From: Oscarella lobularis
Taxonomy: Eukaryota; Porifera; Homoscleromorpha; Homosclerophorida; Oscarellidae
Direction: 5' to 3'
DNA length: 64,000 nucleotides
Assembly (NCBI RefSeq): GCF_947507565.1
Contig: NC_089184.1
Coordinates: 930,001 to 994,000, forward strand
The notes under the pieces were generated by a model. The model had not been told where the DNA came from, ran no database searches, and saw only the letters and a program-made list of their open reading frames with translations. Shown here in pieces: positions 12,762 to 24,001 of the stretch. Made by a program: the position numbers and the translations under genes. Positions within the stretch are counted from its first letter, which is position 1, and every line of letters begins with the position of its first letter.

Positions 12762-15217
12762 TCATTTCGCATCGTACTCTACAATCAGTTTCTTTATGTG
12801 GCTTAATTTCTCGTGGAGGATTTTCACCTCGGAGCTGGCCTCCTGATACTTTTCATTCTAGAGAAAGAAAAACGTCAGATAGAGCCAAAAAAGTTTACCT
12901 GACTTCACACCGCCAAAACGTCGTATTCCTCCATAATTTTTCTTTCAATTTTCTAAAATAAAAAATCGAAAATAATATTCATGATAAGCTTTCAATTAAA
13001 TAGTAACCTTAAATTCTGGCGTTCCTTTCTTGCATTGTTTCCTCTGCTCTTTCAAGTCGGCAAATCGACTCTCAACGCCAGAAACTTTCTTCTGCAACTC
13101 CAAATACTTTGGATACTCCAAATTGAAATCGTTTTTGTATCGCGTTCGCTGTTCATGCGACGTGATCGTCGTGTACGTACTATAAGAAGAAAAGCCCGCA
13201 TCAGCATACAGCTAGCGAAACTACGCTCTACTTCATGTAATCAGGCATGACGGACGTCGACGACGCGGCTTCCGGTGGCGATTCCGCCGGCTCCTCTTCC
13301 TCCTTTAATTTTCGTTTTTTTGCCGCTTTTACTGGCGGACTCTTGAGCGAGTCCCCGTTTTCGCTTTTTTTCCTTTGGCGCTTCGCCGCATCGTCGCCTG
13401 GGCGTTTGACTTTTACTATCGCCTTTGCCTCTCGCCGTTCGTCGATTTTAGGCTGTTTTGCTCGTTCGATCCGGCTACTCGCGGGGACGGCCGACGGCCT
13501 TTTACGACACTTCTACACGACAAACAATCAATTTCCTCTCTTATATATATATATAAATATATAAACATTTTCGCTTTGAGTTTCCGGCTCCTTTTTTAGC
13601 GGCTTGACGTCGTTCTGCGACGGCTTGGACTTGGGCTTTGGCTTTGGCTTGGGAGGTGCTGCCGGCGAGTTTTCCCTCGACACCGATTTGACGACGGTAG
13701 AAGGAATCGCCGTCGCCGCCTGTTGCGGCACAGACGATTTAGACGGCGAAACCCTCAAATTGCGCTTCGCAATGATAATCCTGGGGAAAAGACGTGGTCA
13801 ATCGTGTCCTCAAATAAAAGAAAGATAAGGGCGTTTATGAGAGTTAGAATGTCTAAAGCAGTCACTTCGTGTAGTAGTATAAACAAATATTGGGACCCTC
13901 TTTAGGCTTGATGTGCTGTTTAGTGTACGAGAGATTTTCCTGACCTTCGCATTAGCTGTTTCTCCTGCTCTGTGTAAAAAGGCCACGTTTCGATCTTTAA
14001 AAAGATACCGGGATTGTCGTAAGGGCGACGACACGTGTCTGCTTTACTTACCTCGAGCTCGGATATCAAGCCGTCTTGCAGCTGATATTTTCCGTCTTTT
14101 AACTCGGCAACCTTGAGAAAGAGGCGCACGAGTCGCGACGACGATATAATCGAGTTTTCTTACGCCGACCTCTTCCAGAATGCTGTCAATCTTTTGCATA
14201 TCGATCTTCTGCATTCGTTCCTTCGAATCTAAACATTCCATCGCATCCAAGAAGCCAATGAAACGAGCAAAAACGACGTTGACCTTTTTCTAATCGAGCC
14301 ATCAACTCCACCTTCCCACAGGGCCGCAATCCCAATAGATGCAAAATTCGACTCCTACCCCCCCAACGGGCCCCCCAAAGACGACTGCCGAACGAGCAAA
14401 AAAACAAAGACCCTTTCTACCTCAATGGCTTCGACACTCGCACTGCCGCCGCCACCGTCCGATGACCCGCTACCGCCGCCGTTGTCGTCAACCGGCTCGG
14501 CGTTCCTCGCGACAATCGAGCATTCCCTCTCATTCGTCCTCCCGAACGAGTGCTACTACTACTACCACCCCCCTTCGCCTTCCTCACTTCAATCTCCTTG
14601 GGGCTTTATAAAGGGAGGGGGGGAAAAACATCACCCCCACACCACAATGGCACGCAATCGAGTTTTCCTACGTATTCTTGTTTTTCATTTCTTCGGCGGC
14701 CTGTTGTACGCGCTTGCGCGTCGTCTGATAGGAATCGGCGCTGCCGCGCACGGTCATTTTCGGCACGAGAGCGCCCATCATTGAGCACGATCGCTTTCGC
14801 GGACGATGAACGATGCAGTCGAAGCTCGATTGACCGGCGCGATCGGCGCCGCCGTCGGGACGGAAGTCGAATTCGAATTCGCGATCCGATTTCGTTCCGT
14901 GGAAGCGAATTATCTGAAGCGGCGCGGAAATGAATTTCTACGTTCGACGGAGGCGCGAATCGTACCCCTCCCGTTTTGTCCGGTTTGAAACGCAAGGCGA
15001 GGCTCTTCTTTTTGCCCTGCACGACGCAATTCGTCGAGGATTGGAGGGAAAGAAGAGCTGCGCTTACCTTCGACGATTGAAACTCGTTGAGCGCTGTGAG
15101 AAAGACGTCGGTTAATTTGACGACTGTGAGCGAACGATGAGACGAATCCGGATCGCGCGTCACCGGGTAGTTCGTGCCCGGTTTGAGAGCAGAACGAGCC
15201 GACAATGCGGAGGCCAT
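12762..15217 (-). CDS. ELL: RNA polymerase II elongation factor ELL
   Basis: Minus-strand gene from ATG 15217 to TGA 12762. The N-terminal ELL domain is spread over several exons: SLTVVKLTDVFLTALNEFQSSK, then PRLAFQTGQNG, then FEFDFRPDGG and SSFDCIVHRP, then DSYQTTRKRVQQAAEEMKN. A basic Ser/Gly-rich stretch precedes RILHLLGLRPCGKVELMARL, the conserved winged-helix segment. A Pro/Lys-rich linker (13.5-13.76 kb) leads to the C-terminal occludin-ELL (OCEL) domain: TSHEQRTRYKNDFN, GTPEFK, and LSHIKKLIVEYDAK at the very end. ELL suppresses Pol II pausing within the super elongation complex. Introns are about 50-100 bp. The start is supported by the ELL-like first exon. Confidence 0.93.
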
Positions 15218-15404
15218 CGTCGCGAGACGGGACCTTCCTTGACGTCACATTCCGTGGAGACGTTGTCATACAGGAAGTGAAGTTTCTCTCTAAATTTAGT
15301 CCGAACGACTAGCTAGTTAAATATCAGTAATGTAAGTCTTTTTCTGCAAGTCGAGACAGCAAACGTTCTTTCAATTAGAGGTCTGAGCATGCGTACGTGT
15401 AGCC

Positions 15405-17453
15405 ATGCCCGCTCTGTATCTCTTCGGACGGTCGTGGGCCGTAGGAACGGACGACCTCTTTTTCCCAGCCGTCGTCAGTCTTCTCTGGCGCATCGGCTGG
15501 ATGATTGGAACGGCCTTTGTACTCACGCAGCATCTCGACGCCGCGCACAACGAGACGATACAAAACGCGACGAACGAAACGACATACGAAACGAATCTCA
15601 CCGTCTTTCTCAGTGTTCACGTCGCCATTCACTTTCTCTGTGCACTAATCGAGCTTCTCATCGTCGCGAACAGTCTTCGCGGCTCGATTTTCGACACTCA
15701 TAAACGCCTATGGGTGCCACGCCTCATCCTTGCACGAATTATCCTTCTCTTCGTCGAAATTCCATGGATGGCTGTCGGTTTTGCGTGGGCGATCGCCGCG
15801 AACGCCAATTCCATTCGGACTCTCCTTATTTTTGGCTGGGTAACGATCGGCGCGTTTGTCGTGAAGATTCTCTGCACTTTCGATCCGTGCGGCATCATTC
15901 ACGCGCCGACGCGCGCTAGTGAACGGAAGTTAACCGATTCTGATCGGCATGAGCGCGCCCATCGCACGTGGTCGCGACGCTGTCGCTTCTTCTGCTGCTG
16001 CGCGGACATCGACGACAAGGCAACGCGCGGACGCATCATCGGTGACGTCAGTCGTCTATTTGCAGATTATTTTCACGACATTGATGACATGATTGCTTCC
16101 GACGTCAGCGCCGGATTAACGCTCGTTCAACTGCGACAGGAAGCGGAAGAACGCGCGTATAACGAGAAGTCTGATATCACAAGTGGAGCCTTACCTTATA
16201 AAGGAGCAAACGATTCCGAAGGGATTTGTGCTCCGTTTGATTTCGACGACTACGTCCAAGTGACGGCGTACAAAAACGCGGCGTATTTTATGAAATACGC
16301 TCTCGCCGCCTACGGGTGGATGTTTTTCGTCTACGATCACGTTTTCACGGGACTGTGCCGGCTCATTCCAGGATGTCGATGTTGCGCTTGTTGTCTCGGG
16401 GAAATCGTCGGCGGAGATAATTGCTGCGAGTGCGACACGGCGGCAGTTCGACGCACGTTGAATCTCGACGAGGAGGACCTCATCTACGTGAGTTTCGAGA
16501 ACGAGACATTTAAGCCGGCGTTCTACGTTGCCGTCGACCACGAAAAGTCCGCCGTCATCGTCGCGTGTCGCGGCACGTTGTCGATGAGCGACGCTCTCAC
16601 CGACATCACGGCGTTCAAGGAACCCGTCCCGATGAAAACGGACTCGGCGGCCGGCAACGAAATCGAATTCCACGCGCACAAGGGAATTCTCGAGGCGGCG
16701 CAACACGTGATGAAAACGCTGACGGAAAAGGATCTTCTCGCGAAAGCGTTTCAACGCGCAAAACGCGTCCAACCGACGTCGACGACGTATAATCTCGTCG
16801 TTCTCGGTCATTCGCTCGGCGCTGGAACGGCGAGTCTTCTCGCTATTCTTCTTCGATCGCGGCATCCCGAGTGGAACGTCGTCTGTTTCGCCTACTCGCC
16901 GCCGGGCGCGCTCGTCAGCGACAACGTCGTCGAGTACACGAAAAAATTCACGACGTCCGTCGTTCTGGGGAAGGACGTCGTCTCGCATTTGAATTTTCCG
17001 AATATGTATAAATTGCGCGATATGATGCGCGACGAGGCGAAAAAGACGCGCGCGCCCAAGTGTAGCATTCTACTCACGTGCTGCTGCATCTGCTGCTGTC
17101 GCTGCTGCCCGCGCACCGATTGCGTTGACATCGATGACGTTGAAGCAGGCGATACGGATCGACTTCTTCCCGCCAGTCCACAATCCCCACACGTTCATCC
17201 GGAAATTCCGCAGCCGCTTCTGCACGCTCCCGGCAATATTATTTATCTCGCTCGAGTGCCGTCGTCTCGGCGTCCGACGAGGGAGAGACAGTATGTTGCC
17301 TATTGGACGGATTATCGTTTTTTGCACACTATTTTGCTTGGGCCTGCTATGGTTGGTGATCACGTTCCAAATAAGGTGAATGAGGCGTTGCAGAACGTTT
17401 TGCCGCGGTGTGGTGACGTCAAATTGAGTTCACGCCGCGAGTCGTCAATCTGA
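15405..17453 (+). CDS. DAGL: sn-1-specific diacylglycerol lipase
   Basis: Uninterrupted 682-residue ORF, close to the length of animal DAGL-beta. It hydrolyses diacylglycerol to 2-monoacylglycerol, the endocannabinoid route. Seen: four N-terminal hydrophobic segments (about residues 20-40, 60-85, 100-125 and 135-155), a Cys-rich stretch before and within the catalytic region, then the class 3 lipase core with VIVACRGTLS and the nucleophile elbow GHSLGAG (about 16810). A Cys-rich CCCICCCRCC segment at 17080-17110 could be palmitoylated. The long C-terminal tail of DAGL-alpha is missing, so it resembles the beta type. It is intronless although its neighbours have many introns. The ATG follows 188 bp after the divergent ELL start. 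Confidence 0.95.
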   Translation: MPALYLFGRSWAVGTDDLFFPAVVSLLWRIGWMIGTAFVLTQHLDAAHNETIQNATNETTYETNLTVFLSVHVAIHFLCALIELLIVANSLRGSIFDTHKRLWVPRLILARIILLFVEIPWMAVGFAWAIAANANSIRTLLIFGWVTIGAFVVKILCTFDPCGIIHAPTRASERKLTDSDRHERAHRTWSRRCRFFCCCADIDDKATRGRIIGDVSRLFADYFHDIDDMIASDVSAGLTLVQLRQEAEERAYNEKSDITSGALPYKGANDSEGICAPFDFDDYVQVTAYKNAAYFMKYALAAYGWMFFVYDHVFTGLCRLIPGCRCCACCLGEIVGGDNCCECDTAAVRRTLNLDEEDLIYVSFENETFKPAFYVAVDHEKSAVIVACRGTLSMSDALTDITAFKEPVPMKTDSAAGNEIEFHAHKGILEAAQHVMKTLTEKDLLAKAFQRAKRVQPTSTTYNLVVLGHSLGAGTASLLAILLRSRHPEWNVVCFAYSPPGALVSDNVVEYTKKFTTSVVLGKDVVSHLNFPNMYKLRDMMRDEAKKTRAPKCSILLTCCCICCCRCCPRTDCVDIDDVEAGDTDRLLPASPQSPHVHPEIPQPLLHAPGNIIYLARVPSSRRPTRERQYVAYWTDYRFLHTILLGPAMVGDHVPNKVNEALQNVLPRCGDVKLSSRRESSI

Positions 17454-17808
17454 AGAAGACATTTTCTAAATTGAAGTGACTCATACTGTAATGCATGATA
17501 GAATTGGTGGAGCTGTTTGTTGGAAAGGTAAAAATTTCTATTTTGTCAGTAGAACCCTGCTTAATTAAAAGACCAGCATGGTCTAACTGGAGTTTAAGGA
17601 TGTGTATCATGCGTGTCTTGAGGGAATGAAGGATGATCATTTGTATGGAACAAAGAACGTACTGCACATAGCCCGTACCTGCTTGTTTTGAAGTCATAGT
17701 TAGAGAGATGAATGAGAGAAGGCCACCTGTTAGAACATTGTCCATGAATTTATTATTACTCATCTATATAAAGTACCCACAACAGAGGGGCTTCAACGTC
17801 GTTAGTTT
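17454..17808. other. Intergenic region between convergent DAGL and ZNF277
   Basis: 355 bp of AT-richer sequence between two stop codons. I see no ORF with family similarity, no RNA gene and no clear AATAAA. Confidence 0.6.
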
Positions 17809-19005
17809 TCACTCTTTCTCTCCCTCTTCCTCCTTCTCATCACCGCTGTCCTGCTGCTCCAAAGCCGAGAGCAGCATATCATTCTCATATGTTGGAAAAT
17901 AGTACTCCGGCTGATCCCACGTCACTTTGTCCTCAGGCAATTGGAGATGTCCTTTTTCACTTTCCATGTGCTCCAAAAGTTCGCGCGACGTCCGGAACTC
18001 CTTCTCGCAGTGGAAGCAGCAACGCTCATGAACGCGACGTCGGATAAAATTTACCACTTTAACTCTTGCATAGAAATCCAATCCCCGCACAGACGCAAGA
18101 AAATCAAACCCATGCTCAGCCTTCATGTGCTCAAACACAGAATCAGCAGAGAGATGAGCCGTATGACATAAAAGACAAACGAATGACGACCGAGAATCTT
18201 CCACCCAATCATCCCACTCAGAATCGTCCTCGCCGTCCTCTTCGCCTCTAAGTGCCTCCCAGTTTTTCCCCAACTCAAGATAATTAATCAAGTAAAACTG
18301 ATCGTATTCCCGATTTTTCGGATTCAGTTTCCGATGCTGCTTCTTTCTCATGTGATCCTTCAACGTCGTTCGATCGCGAAACACCTTCTCGCAATAGAGA
18401 CACACATTCCGATCCAACTTCTCCTGAATTGCATCCAAAAAACGAGCCACGCCCACGACATTATCCGGACTACCCAAATTGAAACTGTGAGCCTCGTACA
18501 TGTGCGCGAAAAGGTCGTTTCGACTCGGACCGCATCGTTCGGCGCAGAACAGACACTCGCGATCGAAATTCGTTTCTCGCCGCTCCGCCTCTTGAACGGC
18601 GAGCATGTAGGCGAGCCGTTCGCGTTGGAGGCGTTCGCGCAGGCGCCGATCTTCCGGTAGCGCGTCGCAGAGGAAATAATACTCCTCTTGTGTTCCGGGA
18701 CGCGCGTCCTGCTGCGTGTTCGTTTTTATTACGGTTAGAAAGGTTTCGAGGGGGGCTTCGGTTAGGCGACGTTTCCAGTAGGCTACGTATTCTGGTACGT
18801 CGTGAATTTGATCGATTTCGCCGACGACGAGCTTGTGTTTGGCGACGAGGTGTGTGAAGAGGGCGTCTTTTTCGGTTGGATAGGCAAACTGGTCGTCGCA
18901 GAGAACGCAGGCCATTTGGCGAGGTCGTTCTGGGTCGTTTTGCGTGCCTGGAGTTTGTTCGGGGAAGACTAGGGCCTCGAGAGCGGCGGTTGTTTGGAAC
19001 GCCAT
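17809..19005 (-). CDS. ZNF277: ZNF277-type C2H2 zinc-finger protein
   Basis: Single-exon 398-residue protein with five spaced C2H2-like fingers. They begin CVLCDDQF (about residue 34), CLFCAERC (about 151), CLYCEKVF (about 203), CLLCHTAH (about 283) and CFHCEKEF (about 334). The VPEYVAYWKRRL segment between fingers and the EYYF tail block are typical of ZNF277. An acidic segment (EEDGEDDSEWDDW) and a Glu-rich end are present. Known relatives associate with the ribosomal protein uS5/RPS2 and with chromatin repressors. The start at 19005 lies only 42 bp from the RPS17 ATG. Confidence 0.93.
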   Translation of the reverse strand: MAFQTTAALEALVFPEQTPGTQNDPERPRQMACVLCDDQFAYPTEKDALFTHLVAKHKLVVGEIDQIHDVPEYVAYWKRRLTEAPLETFLTVIKTNTQQDARPGTQEEYYFLCDALPEDRRLRERLQRERLAYMLAVQEAERRETNFDRECLFCAERCGPSRNDLFAHMYEAHSFNLGSPDNVVGVARFLDAIQEKLDRNVCLYCEKVFRDRTTLKDHMRKKQHRKLNPKNREYDQFYLINYLELGKNWEALRGEEDGEDDSEWDDWVEDSRSSFVCLLCHTAHLSADSVFEHMKAEHGFDFLASVRGLDFYARVKVVNFIRRRVHERCCFHCEKEFRTSRELLEHMESEKGHLQLPEDKVTWDQPEYYFPTYENDMLLSALEQQDSGDEKEEEGEKE

Positions 19006-19047
19006 TGCTGCGCATGCGTTCTCTGTCTCGCTACTCAGAGAGTAATC
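19006..19047. promoter_or_regulatory. 42-bp bidirectional promoter core, ZNF277/RPS17
   Basis: Only 42 bp separate the two divergent start codons, so the 5' UTRs must be very short or the two transcripts must overlap. Confidence 0.6.
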
Positions 19048-19631
19048 ATGGTAAGGCGAATCCGATCGAATCGACGCCGTCGTGAGCTCTACCTAACGGT
19101 TGGCTTTTACAGGGACGCGTGCGAACGAAGACGGTCAAGAAAGCGTCGCGAGTTATCGTCGAAAAGTACTACACGCGACTCACGCTCGACTTCCACACGA
19201 ACAAGCGAATATGCGAGGAAATCGCTATCATACCGAGCAAGCGGCTACGAAATAAGATCGCCGGGTAAACGCGATGCCTTACACGCGCGGAAACAACGTC
19301 GAAAGACGACCCATTGCACGTAGATTCGTCACGCACTTGATGAAACGCATACAGAAAGGCCCCGTGCACGGAATATCGATCAAATTGCAGGAAGAGGAGC
19401 GAGAGCGACGCGACAACTACGTTCCAGACGTGTCCGCTATCGAACAAGACATCATCGAGATCGATCCGGACACGAAAGAAATGCTCAAAGTCTTGGTAAG
19501 GGAAAAATGGTGGGCGTGGCCGCTTACCATTGATTTTTTGTTTCTTTGTGCAGGATTTCGGCGACGTGCCGGGTCTTCAAGTCGTGCATCCTCCCGTCGT
19601 CCAAACAGTCTATCAGAAGTCGGGAAAATAG
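19048..19631 (+). CDS. RPS17: 40S ribosomal protein S17 (eS17)
   Basis: Exons are 19048..19050 (the ATG alone), 19113..19264, 19324..19495 and 19554..19631. All junctions are GT-AG and in phase, for 134 residues (human 135). The product begins [20 protein letters not shown], runs through [10 protein letters not shown], and ends [11 protein letters not shown]. It is a structural component of the small ribosomal subunit. The split immediately after the initiator codon is typical of animal RPS17. An AATAAA at about 19677 is a plausible poly(A) signal. Confidence 0.99.
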
Positions 19632-19796
19632 ACTCGTGTTCTCTTTTTTCGTTCGTACATACACACAATATCTGAAAAATAAAAATACTCAAAAAAACGT
19701 TTGGTCTCAGCGACTTCATAGGTTATACTCTCGCTTCTTTTCTTAAACAAACAAATGAATGAATATATAGAATAGGAACTCTCGTATAAATTTTTT

Positions 19797-21358
19797 CTAT
19801 TGCCATATTGCTGCATAGTTTCCAAAAAGTCCGAGCTGGGGTGGTCCACCGCCAGTGAAAAGTCTCGAATGCGAACGATCGTAGCAATGCGTATAGACGG
19901 CATTGGGCGGCCGGGGCTCTTCAGAAAAATAATACAAATACGTGGGGTCTTCTCGCTACAAGTACAAGACATCAAAAGAATGAGGAACACTTGATAGATA
20001 GACTATGCGAGCCTTACAAGATGCCCTGGCCCAGTGTCCAAATAGCAGAAGGATTTCGTATCGTCTTGTCTTTCTAAGTACTTACAGGCTCTGACGTCAA
20101 AAAACGCAACTTTTCCGCGCCCCCCACCAACAGTTAGTATATTCTCATAAAAGCTTAATGATCTCACCCCGGGATCTATAGGGCGTAGGGAGACGTATGT
20201 TATGTACACTATGCGTAGCTCACCATGCCTGTGATCAGGAGCGTTCACCGACTGCTTCAACTTAAAGTCTCGTTCATCCACAAACGTTATGTGATTTTGA
20301 GAACCATTAGCATACAAAGGCATCGTAGGATGTCGGGCAAGCGACACGTTTTCGACAGCGTGAGGCAACCGAGTGTTACCTATCTAAACATGATCACATT
20401 GCAATTGTGCTACAAAGAAGTGCTCCACGCAGTCATACTGATTGAAACGTTGCTGAATCCCAGAAGTGAAGTGATGAACTAGAAAGAATTCCTAGAATCT
20501 GTCAAAAAACCAGACTTCGTGTTAATGTAAACAAACGCGCTATTGAGCTTGCCTCCGTGTCTTTGCTGTGCGCCAGCGCTCGTACGCGTTCATTGTGAAG
20601 ACTCTTAGTGAGTGCTGGCCGACTGTAGAGCGTCCCAAACTCGTCGCGCGGACTCGACCTGATCGATCGACATCCGTCGCACTCGTGACCCGGCCTGCCG
20701 CTTCGCATGCACCAAACAGACACGGTGGAATCACGTGAACCTGAGAAAATTGAAAAAATAAATTAAATTTTAAAAACGTCGCGACGGTACCGGTTACAAC
20801 GTAATTTTCGTCAATCCAAGTCAAGGCAAAAATCCAATCTCGATGATTCTAAAAAAAGCCTGGCTTCCTAATTAAATTCTTTCGTGCCCCGCCTTCTCAC
20901 ATGGCCAACTAGATGGGGATCGAAGAACGGCATCCGATAGACAGCCAAATCGTTCGCATTTCGCCCGCCCGTCGCGAGAAAATCGCCGCGCGGCGACACG
21001 GCGATGTCGTGTATGCCGCAGTGACATCGCACGCCGGGCCCGCCCATCGTGGGATGGGGATCGAGCGTAGGAATGGAAGTCGTCTGCCGTCTTTCGACGT
21101 CGATAACGAGAAGCTTCACGAAAACTTCGCCTCGTGACGCGATCGACGATCGAGCGGATCTCGAACCTGATTGCATTTCGTTCCGCAGACGACGTGCGTG
21201 TTCGAGAGCCATTCGGAAGCGAAGACCTTGTCCGTGTCGGCGTCGAGACGAATTTCGCGTTCTTGCAGGCGCGCCGGCAGCGACGACGCTTTGTACTCGC
21301 TGTTGAGTCGCGCCGCGCCGTGAGCCGCTCGCGTTCGCACGTATTCGGGTACGTCCAT
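19797..21358 (-). CDS. DCAF12: DCAF12-type WD40 protein (CUL4-DDB1 substrate receptor)
   Basis: Minus-strand multi-exon WD40 protein ending FTGGGPPQLGLFGNYAAIWQ. Diagnostic blocks: LPARLQEREIRL and KVFASEWLSNTHVVCGTKCN in exon 1, CGIHDIAVSPRGDFLATGG with LAVYRMPFFDP, and VRSLSFYENILTVGGGRGKV. These match DCAF12, the CRL4 receptor that reads C-terminal acidic (-EE type) degrons. ATG 21358 was chosen because the ORF 5' of it begins at a non-ATG codon. The vertebrate N-terminal basic extension is therefore shorter or lies in an unseen exon. Confidence 0.9.
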
Positions 21359-21513
21359 TTGTCGTGCGCAAAGCACGCGAGGGGACGACGTATTGTGATA
21401 TCACAGACGAAATTAATGTCACGTGAATTTTTAAAAGTTGTTAGTTGACATCAACTAGATAATGACGTGTCAGGGCGGAAAAGTAAAACCCCCAAATCCG
21501 GAATCATATCTAT

Positions 21514-23953
21514 CTAATGGTTTTGGATGATTGATTCCGAGGCTTGTTGAATTGTCAGTAGAGCAATTGACAGCTCCTGCTTCACCAACTCCCAGTCAGG
21601 ACTGTCAGGAAAAAGAGCATCGACAATACCAGGAAACTTTGACGATGCATAAACGTTATGGGAACTGGGAGCAAAGACAATGTGTCTAAAAACGTAGATG
21701 TCATAATCAGTGTACGTGTCGTGCCAAAAGACAATTTCCTTACCTGTACCAGGGTCTTCCGGGCAGGCCTTCAGGTACAACAAACATTCTCTCCAACTGC
21801 ATTAGCTGATCATTGATCATTCTAACGGTCAGGTCACTTGCATCCGGTCCAGGCATCGTAAAACTTGTCGCCCGTTTGGCAAAGTCGTCTACAGCGGATA
21901 CCAACGCCGTCAAACTGATGTTCTGATCCTGCTCCCCCAAATATTAGTACTCTCAAAGTTGATGAAGAAAAAAAGAGAGCATACCTGAAGCTTGTCCGTT
22001 ACCGTTTTCTCCAGCTGCGTTACATATGTTTGTAGAGCGTTAGCATAGGCGACGCAGTCCAATGGTAGAACGCGTTCGTCGCTCAGCGAAAAGGCTGTTT
22101 GCAGCCACACCCGAGCTATTGTCAAATGATAGTGAAAGTTTGGATCGACAAACTTCTTCACGTAGGCAAACGTGTCATGTACAGAATGATAAGCCGGATA
22201 GATGGATATCTTGAGCTTGTCGTAATCATAACTGAATTCGGTGTCACTCGATGGTATTCCAATGTGTTGAAAGAAAACCGAATAGTCAGTGCCGCTCCCA
22301 GGTGTGAAAAAGTATGCTTTGCCGCCGTTGCGTTGGAACCAAAAATCATACAAAGACTCATAGCTGCTGTTAGGTGACGAAACGCGTTTAGTTGCATTGA
22401 CAAGAACCGTGTTCAATAGAGGAGAGCTTGTCAAGTAAAGGCGATGACTTCCTTCGACCGGTATGTCAACATTGAGATAAGCGACGGCTCGATTTCCAAA
22501 TATCTTCCCGTACTCCTCTCCCCATTCCGTCGACCCAATGAGACCGTACTCTTCCGCGCCCCAGCTACAAAACTTGATCGTCCTACGCGGTCTCCACCCT
22601 TGTTTGAGCATGTATGCAAATCCTTGAACGGTCTCCATGAGACACGCCGTACCGCCGCTCGGATCGATTCCGCCGAAGACCCACGCGTCGCGATGGTTTC
22701 CCAGTAGTACATACCGATCTTGCTCTACGGAACCGACAATCGTACCGATTACGTTATAAATGGGACGCGTTTCCAAAACGTTGTTCACTTCTAGATAGAC
22801 CGTTGTCCCGTCCTCATATCCAGGACCAAGTCTGTAGGAAAATCCCAGACCACCTTGCCAGTCACTAGTATTCGAAACAAATTGACCCTTCAAGTCTTTG
22901 AGGAGTTGCCCAGCATTGATTGCAGATATAGGAAGCACGGGAATTTGTGGCAAGGTGTCGTTCATGACTTTGTCCAGTGGCCGTCTATAGGCGTTTTTTA
23001 TTGAAGGATAGTTGGGAGTGAGAGGATCGCCGTCGGTGACAAGCAGCGTGCCTCGCTGGACTCCAGACGTCGGTAACCACCACGATTTGGGATACGTTTC
23101 TGCTCCTTTTGGAGCCGAGTCAGCTGGATCTGAGTAAAGAAGAAGACCGATTGCGCCCGCTTTAGCAGCCATTGCAGCCTTGGAAAAAGAAGATATATGC
23201 CTCTATTTTAGAATCATAGACTGTCTGTCGACTACCTTGTCTCCTCGAAACAGTTTACCGTATCTGGCTATTGCAATTTTCCCTTTTATGTCGATTCCCC
23301 ACTTGTGCAGCATTTCAAAGTCTTCCACTCTCGCGTAGTTGACGTAGACTAGATCACCGCGTACTTTTCCTGATGGCGAGTAGGCATTGAATGGAGGAAC
23401 GACGTTTGGTTTATTCTCATCTGGTGTTGCAATTGGTTCTGTGAGATCCGCCGTAAAAAGTCTCGTTCCATTCGAGTCGACTCGCGCAAGAGTGCCGTGA
23501 TTGGGTTGCTTGGGGTAAGACAATAAGACGTCATATCTCTTAATTTCAACCTGATCTAGTCCAGCAGCTCGCCACAAGTCTGCAATCCAATAGGCAAGAT
23601 CTTTATTTCTCTCTCCACCGGCAATATGAGGCAAGAACGTTAGGTTTCTAGCAGGAAAAAAATGAGTGTATAATAAATTCATATCATCTATATTACCTGA
23701 GATTGTTCTCAATGTTTGAAGCCAACATTGCAGTTGTAGCTGCCTCACGAGCCAGGTCGTAGTCTGGAGACAAAGCGCCTGTCTCGTCGTTCTTCTTCCT
23801 TGCTTTTCCCGTTGCAAATCCAGCACCAAATGCCACAGCAAAAACGACAGCACCGAGAGTAACTGTCAAAGCAATGATGGTGCGTTTTTGAAATAGTTTT
23901 CGACGGTTCGATGGCAAAGCATCGAGAATCGCTTCGTCGTCGTCGTTGAGCAT
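21514..23953 (-). CDS. NAALAD2: Glutamate carboxypeptidase II-type M28B metallopeptidase (NAALADase family)
   Basis: Type II membrane peptidase. ATG 23953 opens with a short cytosolic tail (MLNDDDEAILDALPSNRR) and a TM helix (about residues 22-45). A PA (protease-associated) domain follows (RGDLVYVNYA, AGAIGLLLYSDP), then the M28 catalytic domain: GNHRDAWVFGGIDPSGG (zinc ligands His and Asp), SWGAEEYGLIGS (catalytic Glu and ligand Glu), NVDIPVEG (Asp ligand) and YHSVHDTF (His ligand). A dimerisation domain ends the protein. All metal ligands are present. The symbol names the family; FOLH1, NAALAD2 and NAALADL1 cannot be separated by eye. Introns are about 50-80 bp. Substrate is unknown here. 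Confidence 0.95.
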
Positions 23954-24001
23954 GCTGCTTCTCAAAACAATGCCAGAAAATCCCGTACGTCAGCTGTCGC
24001 T
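23954..24001. promoter_or_regulatory. 48-bp bidirectional promoter core, NAALAD/SENP8
   Basis: 48 bp between the divergent start codons at 23953 (-) and 24002 (+). Confidence 0.55.

Noticed and set aside
16191-16988. 265-residue minus-strand ORF
   Set aside because: Exact antisense shadow of the DAGL catalytic domain.
18470-19015. 181-residue minus-strand ORF overlapping ZNF277
   Set aside because: Out-of-frame reading of the ZNF277 zinc fingers, low-complexity Arg/Ser composition.
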